A stretch of 64,000 bases of DNA from positions 56,709 through 120,708 of the forward strand of contig CACHSZ010000004.1 in NCBI GenBank assembly GCA_902582755.1. Reading direction: 5' to 3'. The translations under genes and the position numbers were made by a program. Positions within the stretch are counted from its first letter, which is position 1; each line of letters starts with the position of its first letter. Source of the DNA: an uncultured Alphaproteobacteria bacterium. GTDB taxonomy: Bacteria > Pseudomonadota > Alphaproteobacteria > HIMB59 > GCA-002718135. The notes beneath the pieces were generated by a model, which saw nothing but the letters and a program-made list of their open reading frames with translations, made no database searches and had not been told where the DNA came from. This document shows positions 21,680 through 31,938 of the stretch, in pieces.

Positions 21680-23200
21680 ATGAATTTTTATATAACTACA
21701 CCAATTTACTACACTAATGATATTCCTCATATAGGTCACGCTTATACAAGTATAGCTTGCGATATTATCGCACGATATAATAAATTATTAGGAAACAATG
21801 TATTCTTTTTAACAGGTACAGACGAGCATGGACAAAAAGTAGAAAAAGCTGCTATTAATTCAAACTTAAAACCTAAAGAATTTGTTGATAAACTTTCAGT
21901 TAATTTTATCAATTTAATACCTTTTTTAGGATGTGAAATAGATGATTTCATAAGAACCACTGAAGAAAGGCATATTAAAGCGTCTCAAGAACTTTGGAAG
22001 CAATTAGAAAAAAATAATCAAATATATCTTTCAAATTATGAAGGTTGGTACTCTGTTAGAGATGAAGCATTTTATTTAGAAAATGAATTAAAAAAGATTG
22101 ATGGTAAATACGTTACCGATAATGGATCACCTGTAGAGTGGGTCAAGGAGGAAAGTTATTTTTTTAAACTTTCAGAATGGCAGAATAAGTTAATCGATTA
22201 TTATGAAAAAAATCCAGAATCAATATTACCAAAAACAAGATATAATGAAGTATTAAGTTTTATTAAAGGTGGATTAAAAGATCTGTCTATTTCAAGAACA
22301 ACTTTTAACTGGGGAGTACCAGTTCCAAATAATTCTAGACATGTAATGTATGTTTGGATTGATGCATTATGTAATTACTTAACTGCAATTGGTTATCCAG
22401 ATACAAATAATAAAAATTATAAGAAATTTTGGCCTGCAACACACATTGTAGGCAAAGATATATTAAGATTTCATGCAGTATATTGGCCAGCTTTTTTAAT
22501 GGCTGCAGGCATTGAGCCTCCTAAAAGAATATTTGCACATGGTTGGTGGACTAATGAAGGGCAAAAAATTTCTAAATCACTTGGTAATGTTATTGATCCT
22601 TACGAAATTATTAATGAATATGGGTTAGATCAAATTAGGTTTTTTTTATTTAGAGAGGTACCATTTGGAAATGATGGAGATTTTTCAAAAAAAGCAATCG
22701 CAAATAGAATTAACGCTGATTTATCGAATAATTTTGGTAATTTAGTACAAAGGATTGCATCATTTACTGTAAAAAATAATGATTCTTTACTAAAACCAGC
22801 AGAAAATTTAACTAATGAAGATCAGGATTTAATTAATATTCTTCAAAATAAATTTGATGAGTATTGTAAATTTATGAATAATCAACAAATTGATAGAGCA
22901 ATTAAGTCTGTCTTGGAACTAATATCTGCTGGTAACGCATATGTTGACACTCAAGCACCATGGACACTGAAAAAAACAAATAAAATAAGAATGGAAGAAG
23001 TTTTATATATTGTTACAAATATCATTATTAAATCAGCTGTTATGCTCTTTCCAATAATACCAACTAGTTCTAAAAAAATTCTAAATATTTTTAATTTTGA
23101 TATGGATAATAATAAGTTTGAGAATTTCACTAAACTAATAAATCAAAATATAAAAATAAATAATCCAGAACCAATATTTCCAAGAATATTGAATGATTGA
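21680..23200 (+). CDS. metG: Methionyl-tRNA synthetase
   Basis: TTPIYYTNDIPHIGHAYTSI, TGTDEHGQKVEKAA, KISKSLGNVIDP (KMSKS-like). Confidence 0.97.
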   Translation: MNFYITTPIYYTNDIPHIGHAYTSIACDIIARYNKLLGNNVFFLTGTDEHGQKVEKAAINSNLKPKEFVDKLSVNFINLIPFLGCEIDDFIRTTEERHIKASQELWKQLEKNNQIYLSNYEGWYSVRDEAFYLENELKKIDGKYVTDNGSPVEWVKEESYFFKLSEWQNKLIDYYEKNPESILPKTRYNEVLSFIKGGLKDLSISRTTFNWGVPVPNNSRHVMYVWIDALCNYLTAIGYPDTNNKNYKKFWPATHIVGKDILRFHAVYWPAFLMAAGIEPPKRIFAHGWWTNEGQKISKSLGNVIDPYEIINEYGLDQIRFFLFREVPFGNDGDFSKKAIANRINADLSNNFGNLVQRIASFTVKNNDSLLKPAENLTNEDQDLINILQNKFDEYCKFMNNQQIDRAIKSVLELISAGNAYVDTQAPWTLKKTNKIRMEEVLYIVTNIIIKSAVMLFPIIPTSSKKILNIFNFDMDNNKFENFTKLINQNIKINNPEPIFPRILND

Positions 23201-23975
23201 CTCACATTGTCATTTAAATTTTAAAAAATTATCAGACAATTTTGAGAATATAATTAATAATTCCAAAAAAAATAATATTAGTTCAATATTATCAATCAAT
23301 ACCAAACCTGAAGATTTTCAGGATCATTTAAATTTAATAAAAAATTATAATTCTATTTATCTTTCATATGGACTTCACCCAAGTAATGTTCAATCAACGA
23401 ACCAAATTGAATTACAAAACTTTGATCAATACTGTAATAATGAAAAAGTAATAGGAATAGGTGAAACAGGCATTGACCTATATCATAATAATCAATTTCT
23501 CAAAGAACAAACAAAAGTATTTGAAACCCATATTGAAGCTTCAATAAAGCATTCATTACCAATTATCATTCATCAAAGAAATTCTGAAAAAGAAATTATA
23601 GATATTTTAAAAAATTATAAATCAAATAATTTAAAACTAATTTTTCACTGTTTCACCGGCTCTAATCAACTATTAAATTTTTGTCTAGAGAATAGTTACT
23701 ACATTTCAATTTCTGGAATAATAACATTTAAAAATGCATCAAATTTAAGAGATATAATTAAGGATGTTCCTTTAGATTCTATACTTATAGAAACTGATAG
23801 TCCTTTTTTAGCACCCGAACCAATGAGAGGTAAAGTTAATGAACCATCTTTTGTAAAATACACTGCAGAATATTTGGCTAAATTTTTTAAATTATCCTTA
23901 GAAGAATTTGAAAAAATCACTGATAATAATTTTTTTAATTTGTTTACTAAAGCTAAAAGAGATAATTATCTGTAA
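23193..23975 (+). CDS. TatD-family DNase
   Basis: MIDSHCHLNF, GIGETGIDLYH, PIIIHQRNS, HCFTGS, ETDSPFLAPEPMRGK. Confidence 0.95.
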   Translation: MIDSHCHLNFKKLSDNFENIINNSKKNNISSILSINTKPEDFQDHLNLIKNYNSIYLSYGLHPSNVQSTNQIELQNFDQYCNNEKVIGIGETGIDLYHNNQFLKEQTKVFETHIEASIKHSLPIIIHQRNSEKEIIDILKNYKSNNLKLIFHCFTGSNQLLNFCLENSYYISISGIITFKNASNLRDIIKDVPLDSILIETDSPFLAPEPMRGKVNEPSFVKYTAEYLAKFFKLSLEEFEKITDNNFFNLFTKAKRDNYL

Positions 23976-24727
23976 TGAAAATAACAATTTTAGGCTGTGG
24001 AGGATCTTTCGGATCTCCTTTAGCATGGAATAGACATGGCAATATTGATCTTAATAATAAAAGAAATTTTAGAACAAGATCATCGGTACTTATTGAATAT
24101 GAAAATACTAATATTCTAATTGATACAAGTCCAGATCTAAGACAGCAACTTTATAATGCTAAATGCACAAATATTGATGCAGTACTTTACACTCATATTC
24201 ATTCTGATCATACATCAGGAGTACCAGATATGAGAGCAATGTCTTTAATAAATAAAAAAATTATACCTGCATACATGCCAAAAGAAATGATTCCCGAAAT
24301 GGAGGCAAATTATAAATATATTTTTAAAGGAGAAAAAGATTATTTACCATTTATGGAAATTAAAGAATTACATTCCAGTATAAAATTTGAGAATGTAAAC
24401 ATTGAAACATTTAAACATAATCACGGTTCAATTGATGTTCAAACATACAAGATTGGAAAATTCGCTTATTCTACAGATTTAAAAAAATTTTATAATCAAG
24501 ACATTGATAAATTAAAAAATCTCGATTTATGGATTGTTGGTTTGTTAAGAGAAGATACTCATCCTGCTCATGCTGGATTTGATCAAATAATGGATTTCAT
24601 TTCGTATATTAAGCCAAAACAAACTATATTTACTCATATGACAGCTTTACTAGATGAAAAAGAATTAATAACAAAATGTCCTCCAAATATTAAACCTGGA
24701 TATGATGGTATGACTATTAATTTATGA
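23975..24727 (+). CDS. MBL-fold metallohydrolase (PhnP-like)
   Basis: YTHIHSDHTSGVPD metal motif, GCGGSFGSP, THMTALLD. Confidence 0.88.
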   Translation: MKITILGCGGSFGSPLAWNRHGNIDLNNKRNFRTRSSVLIEYENTNILIDTSPDLRQQLYNAKCTNIDAVLYTHIHSDHTSGVPDMRAMSLINKKIIPAYMPKEMIPEMEANYKYIFKGEKDYLPFMEIKELHSSIKFENVNIETFKHNHGSIDVQTYKIGKFAYSTDLKKFYNQDIDKLKNLDLWIVGLLREDTHPAHAGFDQIMDFISYIKPKQTIFTHMTALLDEKELITKCPPNIKPGYDGMTINL

Positions 24728-25659
24728 AACCATTATCTATTGGTTTCATAGGAATTGGAAACGTTGGATCTAATCTTGTAAATAATTTATTAAAATCAAG
24801 TAATAATGTATTTGTTTATGATAAAAATAACAAATCCTATTCAAGATTAAAAAATTTAAAAAGCAAACCTTGTAAAACTTTAAAAGAATTAACTGAAAAT
24901 AGTGAGATTATAATAACGTGTCTACCTTCACCAAAAGCAGTAAGTAAAGTTTTGAAAACCATATTGAGATATTTAACCAAAAAGCATATTTGGATTGAGA
25001 TGAGTACTACAGATAAAAATGATATGATTAACTTATCCAAAAAAGTAATTTCTAAAGGTGGGAGTGTATTAGAATGTCCAATTACTGGAGGAGAACATAG
25101 AGCGAAATCTGGAAATATATCTATTTTAGCTGCAGGTAAAAAATCAACCTTCAAAAAATGTTTCCCAATTTTATCATTACTTGGCCATGAAATTTTATAT
25201 TGCGGAAATATTGGAAATGCTTCAATATTGAAAGTAATTACAAATTATTTAGCATCATTACATTTAGTAGGTATTGGTGAAGCTCTTAGTGTTGCAAAAA
25301 AAAATAAAATTGATTTAGGTTTAACCTATAAAGCTATAAAAATAAGCTCCGGAAATAGTTTTGTTAATGAAACTGAAACTAAGGTTATACTTGGAGGCAG
25401 TTATAATGTTGGATTTACAATGGATCTAGTCAATAAAGATATAAATCTTTTTAATAAACTTGGAAAAAATATAAAATTAGAATTAGGAAATTATCTAAGT
25501 AAAAAGTTTAAACTTGGTATGAAAATTTTAGGGGAAAGGTCATTTAGTACTAGTATTATTAAATTAATTGAAAAAGATACAAAATTTAAATTTAGAGCAA
25601 AAAATTTTCCAAAACAATTAATTGATAAACAAAAAAAACAAAAAGGTGTAGAAGTATAA
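24724..25659 (+). CDS. NAD(P)-dependent oxidoreductase, 3-hydroxyisobutyrate dehydrogenase family
   Basis: GFIGIGNVGSNLVNNLL Rossmann motif; CPITGGEHRAKSGNISILAAG; KVITNYLA. Confidence 0.85.
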   Translation: MKPLSIGFIGIGNVGSNLVNNLLKSSNNVFVYDKNNKSYSRLKNLKSKPCKTLKELTENSEIIITCLPSPKAVSKVLKTILRYLTKKHIWIEMSTTDKNDMINLSKKVISKGGSVLECPITGGEHRAKSGNISILAAGKKSTFKKCFPILSLLGHEILYCGNIGNASILKVITNYLASLHLVGIGEALSVAKKNKIDLGLTYKAIKISSGNSFVNETETKVILGGSYNVGFTMDLVNKDINLFNKLGKNIKLELGNYLSKKFKLGMKILGERSFSTSIIKLIEKDTKFKFRAKNFPKQLIDKQKKQKGVEV

Positions 25660-25660
25660 T

Positions 25661-26614
25661 ATGTCAGATAAAAAATTACTACCTGCTGAGTTAGATCCAA
25701 GAAATCCAAGTTTTGCTTACAAAAATAAATATAATGAACATGTAGAAAATACTGATCAATTCAATAATTATGTAAAGTCTGCTGAAGTTAAAAAAGTTTT
25801 TTCTGGAATGTTATGGGGAGAAGGACCTGCTTATATTCCTCATTTAGATACATTGGTATTTAGTGATATACCAAATAACAGGATGTTAAAGTTAACAAAT
25901 GGTTCAGTTACTGAATATAAAAATCCCTCAAATTATTGTAATGGAAATACTATTGATAAAGAAGAAAATGTAATTTCTTGTTCACACGGAGGGAGATGTA
26001 TTTATAAAACTAATGATAATTTAGAAGTGGAAGTGTTAGTTGATAGTTATAATGGTAAGAAACTTAACTCTCCAAATGACCTATTTGTTAAATCGGATGA
26101 TACAATTTGGTTTACAGATCCACCTTATGGTATTCTATCAGATTATGAGGGATATCCTGGTGAACAAGAGTATGGAGGTTGTAATGTGTTTTCATTTGAT
26201 CCTAAACTAAATATTTTAAAAGTTATGATTGACGACCTTGATAGACCAAATGGAATCGCCATTTCTCCAGACGAAAAAAAATTATATGTTGCAGATACTG
26301 GAGAGAATATAAAACATTTGTACGTTTATGATATGATTGACGGATTACCTATTAACAGAAAATTAATTTATGATTTTAAACCTTTTTTCTCTGATGGTTT
26401 TAGATGTGATAAAGATGGTAATGTTTGGACAAGTGCAGGAAAAGCAATTAAATGTTTTAATCCTCAAAACGAATTAATTGGGCAACTTATAATCCCTGAA
26501 TTAGTATCAAATTTAGAATTTGGAGGAGTCGAAGGAAATATCTTGTACATAACAGCTACAACTAGTTTATATTCAATTGAATTAAATCAACAAGGCGCTA
26601 GATTTTATGAATAA
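25661..26614 (+). CDS. SMP-30/gluconolactonase-family protein
   Basis: GEGPAYIPHLDTLVFSDIPNNR; NSPNDLFVKSDDTIWFTDPPYG; RPNGIAISPDEKKLYVADT. Confidence 0.9.
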   Translation: MSDKKLLPAELDPRNPSFAYKNKYNEHVENTDQFNNYVKSAEVKKVFSGMLWGEGPAYIPHLDTLVFSDIPNNRMLKLTNGSVTEYKNPSNYCNGNTIDKEENVISCSHGGRCIYKTNDNLEVEVLVDSYNGKKLNSPNDLFVKSDDTIWFTDPPYGILSDYEGYPGEQEYGGCNVFSFDPKLNILKVMIDDLDRPNGIAISPDEKKLYVADTGENIKHLYVYDMIDGLPINRKLIYDFKPFFSDGFRCDKDGNVWTSAGKAIKCFNPQNELIGQLIIPELVSNLEFGGVEGNILYITATTSLYSIELNQQGARFYE

Positions 26615-26942
26615 ACCTTTATCTTCAGGGAAGTGTGAACCATGCAATGGGAACACTCCTAAATTAGATTATCAAGAAATTAGTAAATTTTTATCTGAAC
26701 TTAATGAATGGTCAGTCAATGATAATCAAGAAATGATTTTCAAAAAATTTAAATTTAGCAATTTTAAAAAAGCTATATCATTTGCAAATGAGGTAGGAGA
26801 AATAGCAGAAAAAGAAGGTCATCATCCCGATATATCAATAGGATGGGGTTATTGTTTAGTAATGGTCCATACTCACGCAATAGAGGGATTATCAATTAAT
26901 GATTTTATATTAGCTTCCAAAATTGATTTAATTAAAAGTTAA
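26607..26942 (+). CDS. 4a-hydroxytetrahydrobiopterin dehydratase (pterin-4a-carbinolamine dehydratase)
   Basis: FANEVGEIAEKEGHHPDISIGWGYCLVMVHTHAIEGLS. Confidence 0.93.
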   Translation: MNKPLSSGKCEPCNGNTPKLDYQEISKFLSELNEWSVNDNQEMIFKKFKFSNFKKAISFANEVGEIAEKEGHHPDISIGWGYCLVMVHTHAIEGLSINDFILASKIDLIKS

Positions 26943-26946
26943 TTTA

Positions 26947-28323
26947 ATGAAAAAAAAAATTTTTATTTGCGGTATTAGTACTGAATGTTGCTCTTATTCT
27001 ACATTAATACAAAACAAAAAAGATTTTGAAGTTTTAAGTGGAAAAAAACTTTTAAAATATATAAATTTCCCATATTCCAAACATAATAATGTTACATTTA
27101 TACCAAATAAATTTTATCGAAGTTTACCTGGCGGGCCTGTAGATAAAAAATTTTTTATAAAAACAATTAACAATATCACAAATGATTTAATAATAACAAA
27201 ACCTATTGATGGTATTTTACTAATCATGCATGGAGCGATGTATGTCAAAGGTATTAGTGACCCCGAAGGTTTTTTTATTAAAAAAATTCGCTCTAAAGTA
27301 TCTAAAAACTGTAAAATATCATTATCTTATGATCTTCACGGGCAGATGACTCATTCAATTATAAAAAATATTGATTATTTTGCAGCATATAAAACAGCCC
27401 CACATATCGACGTTAAGCAAACTTATTCACGGTCATTGAAAATGTTAATAGATGGAATATTAAGAAATAAAAAAAATCATATTATTTGGAAAAAAATACC
27501 AGTTTTAGTTTCTGGTGAAATGTCATCTACAATAGTTCAGCCATGTAAAAAAATTTATAAAAATCTGAATATATTTAATAAAATGAAAGGAATTAATGAT
27601 TGTAATTTACTTGTTGGATATGTTTGGGCTGATACTAAGAGGGCAACAGCTTCAGCGATTGTAAATTGTACAGATGTTAATATTGGTAAAAGAGTTTGTA
27701 AGAAAATAGCACTAAGTTATTGGAATAGTAGGTTTAAATTGGTTTATGATATGCAATCTTATAAATTAAATAGGATTTTTCATGTAATTAATAAAAAAAA
27801 ATTTACAATTTTAGCCGATAGCGGAGATAATCCAACAGCTGGAGGAGTAGGAAGTAGAATTGATGTATTAGAGTATGTATTTAAAAATAAGATACAGAAT
27901 ACATTATTTGCAGGAATTTTTAATGAAGAAATTTTTAAAGAGCTAAAAATTAAAAAAAACAAAATTGTCATAAAAGATACTTTCTCAAAAAAGAAAATTT
28001 CAATTTCGATTGATAAATTTTATCTAAAAAATGATAATGCGATTGTAACCTCAAATAATAATACAATAATTTTTACAAAGTATAGAAAACCTTTTCATTA
28101 TTTGAGTGATTTTAAAGAATTAAATATAAATTTAAAAAAATATAAAATATTGGTTGTAAAATCAGGATATCTTTCACCAGAACTTAAAAAACTTAAGGCG
28201 GATAATTTTATGATTTTAACAGATGGATTTGTTACTCAAGATTTTAAAAGAATTAAAAATTTATTTAGAGAAAAGCCAATTTATCCTTTCCAAAAAAATT
28301 TTAGATATAATGTAGCTATTTAA
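26947..28323 (+). CDS. M81-family metallopeptidase (MlrC-like)
   Basis: GISTECCSYS; DGILLIMHGAMYVKG; YDLHGQMTHSI; LADSGDNPTAGGVGSR. Confidence 0.87.
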   Translation: MKKKIFICGISTECCSYSTLIQNKKDFEVLSGKKLLKYINFPYSKHNNVTFIPNKFYRSLPGGPVDKKFFIKTINNITNDLIITKPIDGILLIMHGAMYVKGISDPEGFFIKKIRSKVSKNCKISLSYDLHGQMTHSIIKNIDYFAAYKTAPHIDVKQTYSRSLKMLIDGILRNKKNHIIWKKIPVLVSGEMSSTIVQPCKKIYKNLNIFNKMKGINDCNLLVGYVWADTKRATASAIVNCTDVNIGKRVCKKIALSYWNSRFKLVYDMQSYKLNRIFHVINKKKFTILADSGDNPTAGGVGSRIDVLEYVFKNKIQNTLFAGIFNEEIFKELKIKKNKIVIKDTFSKKKISISIDKFYLKNDNAIVTSNNNTIIFTKYRKPFHYLSDFKELNINLKKYKILVVKSGYLSPELKKLKADNFMILTDGFVTQDFKRIKNLFREKPIYPFQKNFRYNVAI

Positions 28324-29712
28324 TTATGTACCACAAAAAGTTTCAAAAACTTTTTCACTTTCTAAAGGTGGGGTAATATACTTTTTATTTTCTATTTTCC
28401 CATATGGATTTTTAAGTATTTTTTCGAAATTATATAATTGACTATAATTATTGCTGTACACTTCATTAATTATTTCTTCAATAATATGATTCCTAGGAAT
28501 AATTTGAGGATTAATATTTTTAAATTTTCTTAATTTATTATTTTTATATTTTTCTTCCCAATTTTTAAAAATCTTTTTATTAAGAGTATTATTTTCTAAA
28601 TCTAAAAATGTATTTGTATAATCAAGTTTATAAATATGCATCAAATCTAAAAATTCTTTAATAATATCTTCGTTATTATTATTAGTATCTAAATTTAATT
28701 TCATAGACATCATTGTTAACCAAGATTGATCAAACAATTCTTTATATTTATTTAATATATTTTCTATTTTTTTAATTGCTGTTTTTTCATTTGAATCAAT
28801 TAAATGAAGAAAAGTTTCAGCAAATCTTGCTAAATTCCACAACGTTATTTTTGATTGATTTTCAAAAGAATATCTTCCCATTTTATCAATTGAGCTAAAA
28901 ACTTTTTTTGGATTATATTCATCTAAATATGCTGCTGGACCATAATCTATAGTCTCACCTGATAAAGACATGTTATCAGTATTCATAACACCATGAATAA
29001 AACCAACCCTCATCCAATTAACAACCAATTTAATTTGTAATTCACAAATAGTTTCAAAAAAGTTCAAATATTTATCATTATTATTCTCTATCTCTGGATA
29101 CAGTCTTGAAATTGTATAAGATATAAAGTTTTGAAATTCTTCTCTATTTTTTAAAAGACTTCCAAATTGAAAAGTCCCCACTCTAATATGCGAATTCGCA
29201 ACTCTAATTAAAATTGCTCCTGGCTCTAATCTATCACGCAATACATTTTCACCGGTGGTAATAACTGCAAGTGCCCTGGTTGATGATATACCAAGATTAT
29301 GCATAGCTTCACTCAATATGTATTCCCTCATCATTGGACCTAATGCAGCTTTTCCGTCTCCATTTCTAGAGTAGGGTGTTTGGCCTGATCCTTTTAACTG
29401 TATATCTACCCTTTGTTTATTATTAGTAATATGTTCACCAATAATTACAGCTCTACCATCGCCTAAAATTGTAAAATTTCCAAATTGATGTCCAGCATAA
29501 GCTTGAGAAAAGTAATTTTTATTTAATTTATTTTTACCCAAAAGAATATTACACTTTTCATCATCGTCATATTTACTAAAATCTAAATTTAACTCTCTTG
29601 CAAGGTCACTATTAAACAAAACTAATTTTTTATTACTAAAATTTTCAGGATTAACTTTACTATAAAAAATACTAGGTAATTTTGTATAACTATCTTGAAA
29701 ATTCCAAACCAT
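28324..29712 (-). CDS. selO: SelO/YdiU-family protein (AMPylating pseudokinase)
   Basis: YAGHQFGNFTILGDGRAVIIGE; QLKGSGQTPYSRNGDGKAALGPMMREY; DNMSLSGETIDYGPAAYLDEY; C-terminal FETFCGT. Confidence 0.93.
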   Translation of the reverse strand: MVWNFQDSYTKLPSIFYSKVNPENFSNKKLVLFNSDLARELNLDFSKYDDDEKCNILLGKNKLNKNYFSQAYAGHQFGNFTILGDGRAVIIGEHITNNKQRVDIQLKGSGQTPYSRNGDGKAALGPMMREYILSEAMHNLGISSTRALAVITTGENVLRDRLEPGAILIRVANSHIRVGTFQFGSLLKNREEFQNFISYTISRLYPEIENNNDKYLNFFETICELQIKLVVNWMRVGFIHGVMNTDNMSLSGETIDYGPAAYLDEYNPKKVFSSIDKMGRYSFENQSKITLWNLARFAETFLHLIDSNEKTAIKKIENILNKYKELFDQSWLTMMSMKLNLDTNNNNEDIIKEFLDLMHIYKLDYTNTFLDLENNTLNKKIFKNWEEKYKNNKLRKFKNINPQIIPRNHIIEEIINEVYSNNYSQLYNFEKILKNPYGKIENKKYITPPLESEKVFETFCGT

Positions 29713-29782
29713 TTTGAATAAATATATATAAATTTTTTAAATTTAACATCTACAACTTTAGTATATAAGTATTAAGTCAGCA

Positions 29783-30565
29783 ATGAATACCATAAATGAT
29801 ATAGTTAATCAGTCAAAACATCCAATAGATAGTGATGAATATATTCAATATTGCAATGATGAAATTAAAAAAAATTCTATACTAATATTAAATGATTTTT
29901 TAACAAATGACTGCTTAAGTAAATTAATTACTGAAGCACATGGATTACAAGATCAAGCTTTTTATTGTTCTCAAAATCATACTATTTTACTTAATAAACA
30001 AGATAAATTAGGTGACTTAAATGATCCTTTGAATAGAGAGGTCGTAAGTGATAAAGGTTGTGTTCCTCATGATTTGTTAAATCAGCAATCTAAATTAAAT
30101 ATTTTATATCAATCAAACATCTTTAAAAATTTCTTAAAAGGTGTCTTAAATTTAAAAGATATTTATCCATACAGTGATACTTTATCTTCCATTAATTATA
30201 ATTATTATCAAAAATCACAACAGCTAGGATGGCATTTTGATAATGCATCATTTGCTATTACTTTAATGATACAATCATCAGATAAAGGTGGTGAATTTGA
30301 ATATGTTAGTAAAGGTAGAAATTATTCAGAAAACTATATCGATAAATCATATATTAAAAATATACTAGATAGAAAAACTTTACCACAAAAAGCAGATGTT
30401 GATGCCGGTACTCTTATATTATTTTATGGTAGAAATTATTTGCATCGTGTAACACCAGTAGAGTCGGAAAAACCAAGAATATTAGTAACACTAAATTATA
30501 ATGAAGAGGAGGGTACAATGCTCTCAGAAAATGCAAGATTAACCTTTTTTGGAAGAATTAACTAA
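29783..30565 (+). CDS. 2OG-Fe(II) oxygenase, HalD/BesD-like family
   Basis: GWHFDNASFAITLMIQ (HxD), distal His in RNYLHRVTPVES, C-terminal LSENARLTFFGR. Confidence 0.65.
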   Translation: MNTINDIVNQSKHPIDSDEYIQYCNDEIKKNSILILNDFLTNDCLSKLITEAHGLQDQAFYCSQNHTILLNKQDKLGDLNDPLNREVVSDKGCVPHDLLNQQSKLNILYQSNIFKNFLKGVLNLKDIYPYSDTLSSINYNYYQKSQQLGWHFDNASFAITLMIQSSDKGGEFEYVSKGRNYSENYIDKSYIKNILDRKTLPQKADVDAGTLILFYGRNYLHRVTPVESEKPRILVTLNYNEEEGTMLSENARLTFFGRIN

Positions 30566-31356
30566 TTATGATTAAAGAAAAATAATTGTTTTCCATTTAC
30601 TCTATAGTTATTAATTAATTTTTTTGCTTCTTTTGATGTAATCCATTCAATATATTTTTTAGCTGTCTCGATATTTAAATTATTATTTATTTTATTGTTT
30701 ACTAAAATTATTCCATATTGATTAAATAATGGAGGTAAATTTTCACAAACAATTTGTAGATTTTCTTTTTTTTTAAAAGCTATCCAAGTACTACGATCAC
30801 TAAGAGTGTAAGCTTTTTTTTGATTGGCTATTAACAATGTAGATCCCATTCCCTGACCTACACTAAGATACCAATTTTCTTTAAATGGTATTTTTATATT
30901 TGATAATTCCCATAGTTCTTTTTCTTTTTTATGTGTTCCACTTTCATCACCCCTAGATATAAATAATAATTTTGATTTTTTTATTTCAATCATTTTATTT
31001 TCAATCGATGAGCAATTTCTGTTATCTTGTTTTGGTCCAATTAATACAAAATCGTTGTACATCAAATCATACCTTAGCGTGCCATACCCATTATTCATAA
31101 ATTCTAGCTCTGATTTTTTATGATGGACTAATAAAATTTCTACATTTCCATCCATTGCAACTTTAATTGCCTGGCCTGTTCCAAGAGATAGTGCTCTAAC
31201 TTTTGTATTATATTTGTTTTCAAATTCTTTATTAATATATTCTAATAAACCCGTATCGTGTGTAGAAGTTGTACTTGCTATGGTTATATATTTATTATCT
31301 GCAAGAGCACTTTTTAATAGGAATATTAAACTAAATATTACTAAAACTCTAATCAT
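30562..31356 (-). CDS. TupA-like tungstate/molybdate ABC substrate-binding protein
   Basis: Signal peptide; TIASTTSTHDTGLLEYI; FISRGDESGTHKKE. Confidence 0.87.
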   Translation of the reverse strand: MIRVLVIFSLIFLLKSALADNKYITIASTTSTHDTGLLEYINKEFENKYNTKVRALSLGTGQAIKVAMDGNVEILLVHHKKSELEFMNNGYGTLRYDLMYNDFVLIGPKQDNRNCSSIENKMIEIKKSKLLFISRGDESGTHKKEKELWELSNIKIPFKENWYLSVGQGMGSTLLIANQKKAYTLSDRSTWIAFKKKENLQIVCENLPPLFNQYGIILVNNKINNNLNIETAKKYIEWITSKEAKKLINNYRVNGKQLFFFNHN

Positions 31357-31415
31357 AAACTTGATACATCATATAGTACTTACTAAATATATTTATATAT
31401 TTTGAAAGGATAGTT

Positions 31416-31601
31416 ATGAAAATTATTAAAGTTTTAGAAAAAACTGAATTAGTCATAGTCGATTTAGAGGTAAATCTAGGTAATGAAAAAAGAAATGGCT
31501 TAACATTATGTGTTAAATATAATGATGAATATTATCCATTAAATACAGCACACGATGGAAGACCAATTTTAATGAATAAAGATAATGTAATTAAAAATTA
31601 A
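31416..31601 (+). CDS. Small hypothetical protein (61 aa)
   Basis: ORF with upstream SD-like aaagga; compact beta-rich composition. Confidence 0.5.
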   Translation: MKIIKVLEKTELVIVDLEVNLGNEKRNGLTLCVKYNDEYYPLNTAHDGRPILMNKDNVIKN

Positions 31602-31938
31602 AATTAAGTTTTTTAATTATAAACATGAAAATAGCATAAGCTATTGCAGTGCTAATTATTGAAACGATCAGAGAAAAAACAAAGTTTTGTTTGAACTTTA
31701 GAAGAGTTGGTAAAACAATAAAAAAGACTATTGAAGGAACTGTCATAACTATTGTACTATAAGAGAGTTCTATAATTTTTTGAGAGTCTTTTGTATCCCA
31801 ATACAACCAAATAAATGCCAATAGTGAAGTTAATGGTAAAGAAACAATAATTGCTGCAGTCCAAGTATATTTTTTAGCTATTTCTGAAACTGCTACTATA
31901 ATTATTGCAGATATTAATGTTTTTAAAATGATGTACAT
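31591..31938 (-). CDS. Small integral membrane protein (DUF3147-like)
   Basis: Four hydrophobic helices; abuts the downstream end of the sulfatase gene. Confidence 0.65.
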   Translation of the reverse strand: MYIILKTLISAIIIVAVSEIAKKYTWTAAIIVSLPLTSLLAFIWLYWDTKDSQKIIELSYSTIVMTVPSIVFFIVLPTLLKFKQNFVFSLIVSIISTAIAYAIFMFIIKKLNFNF

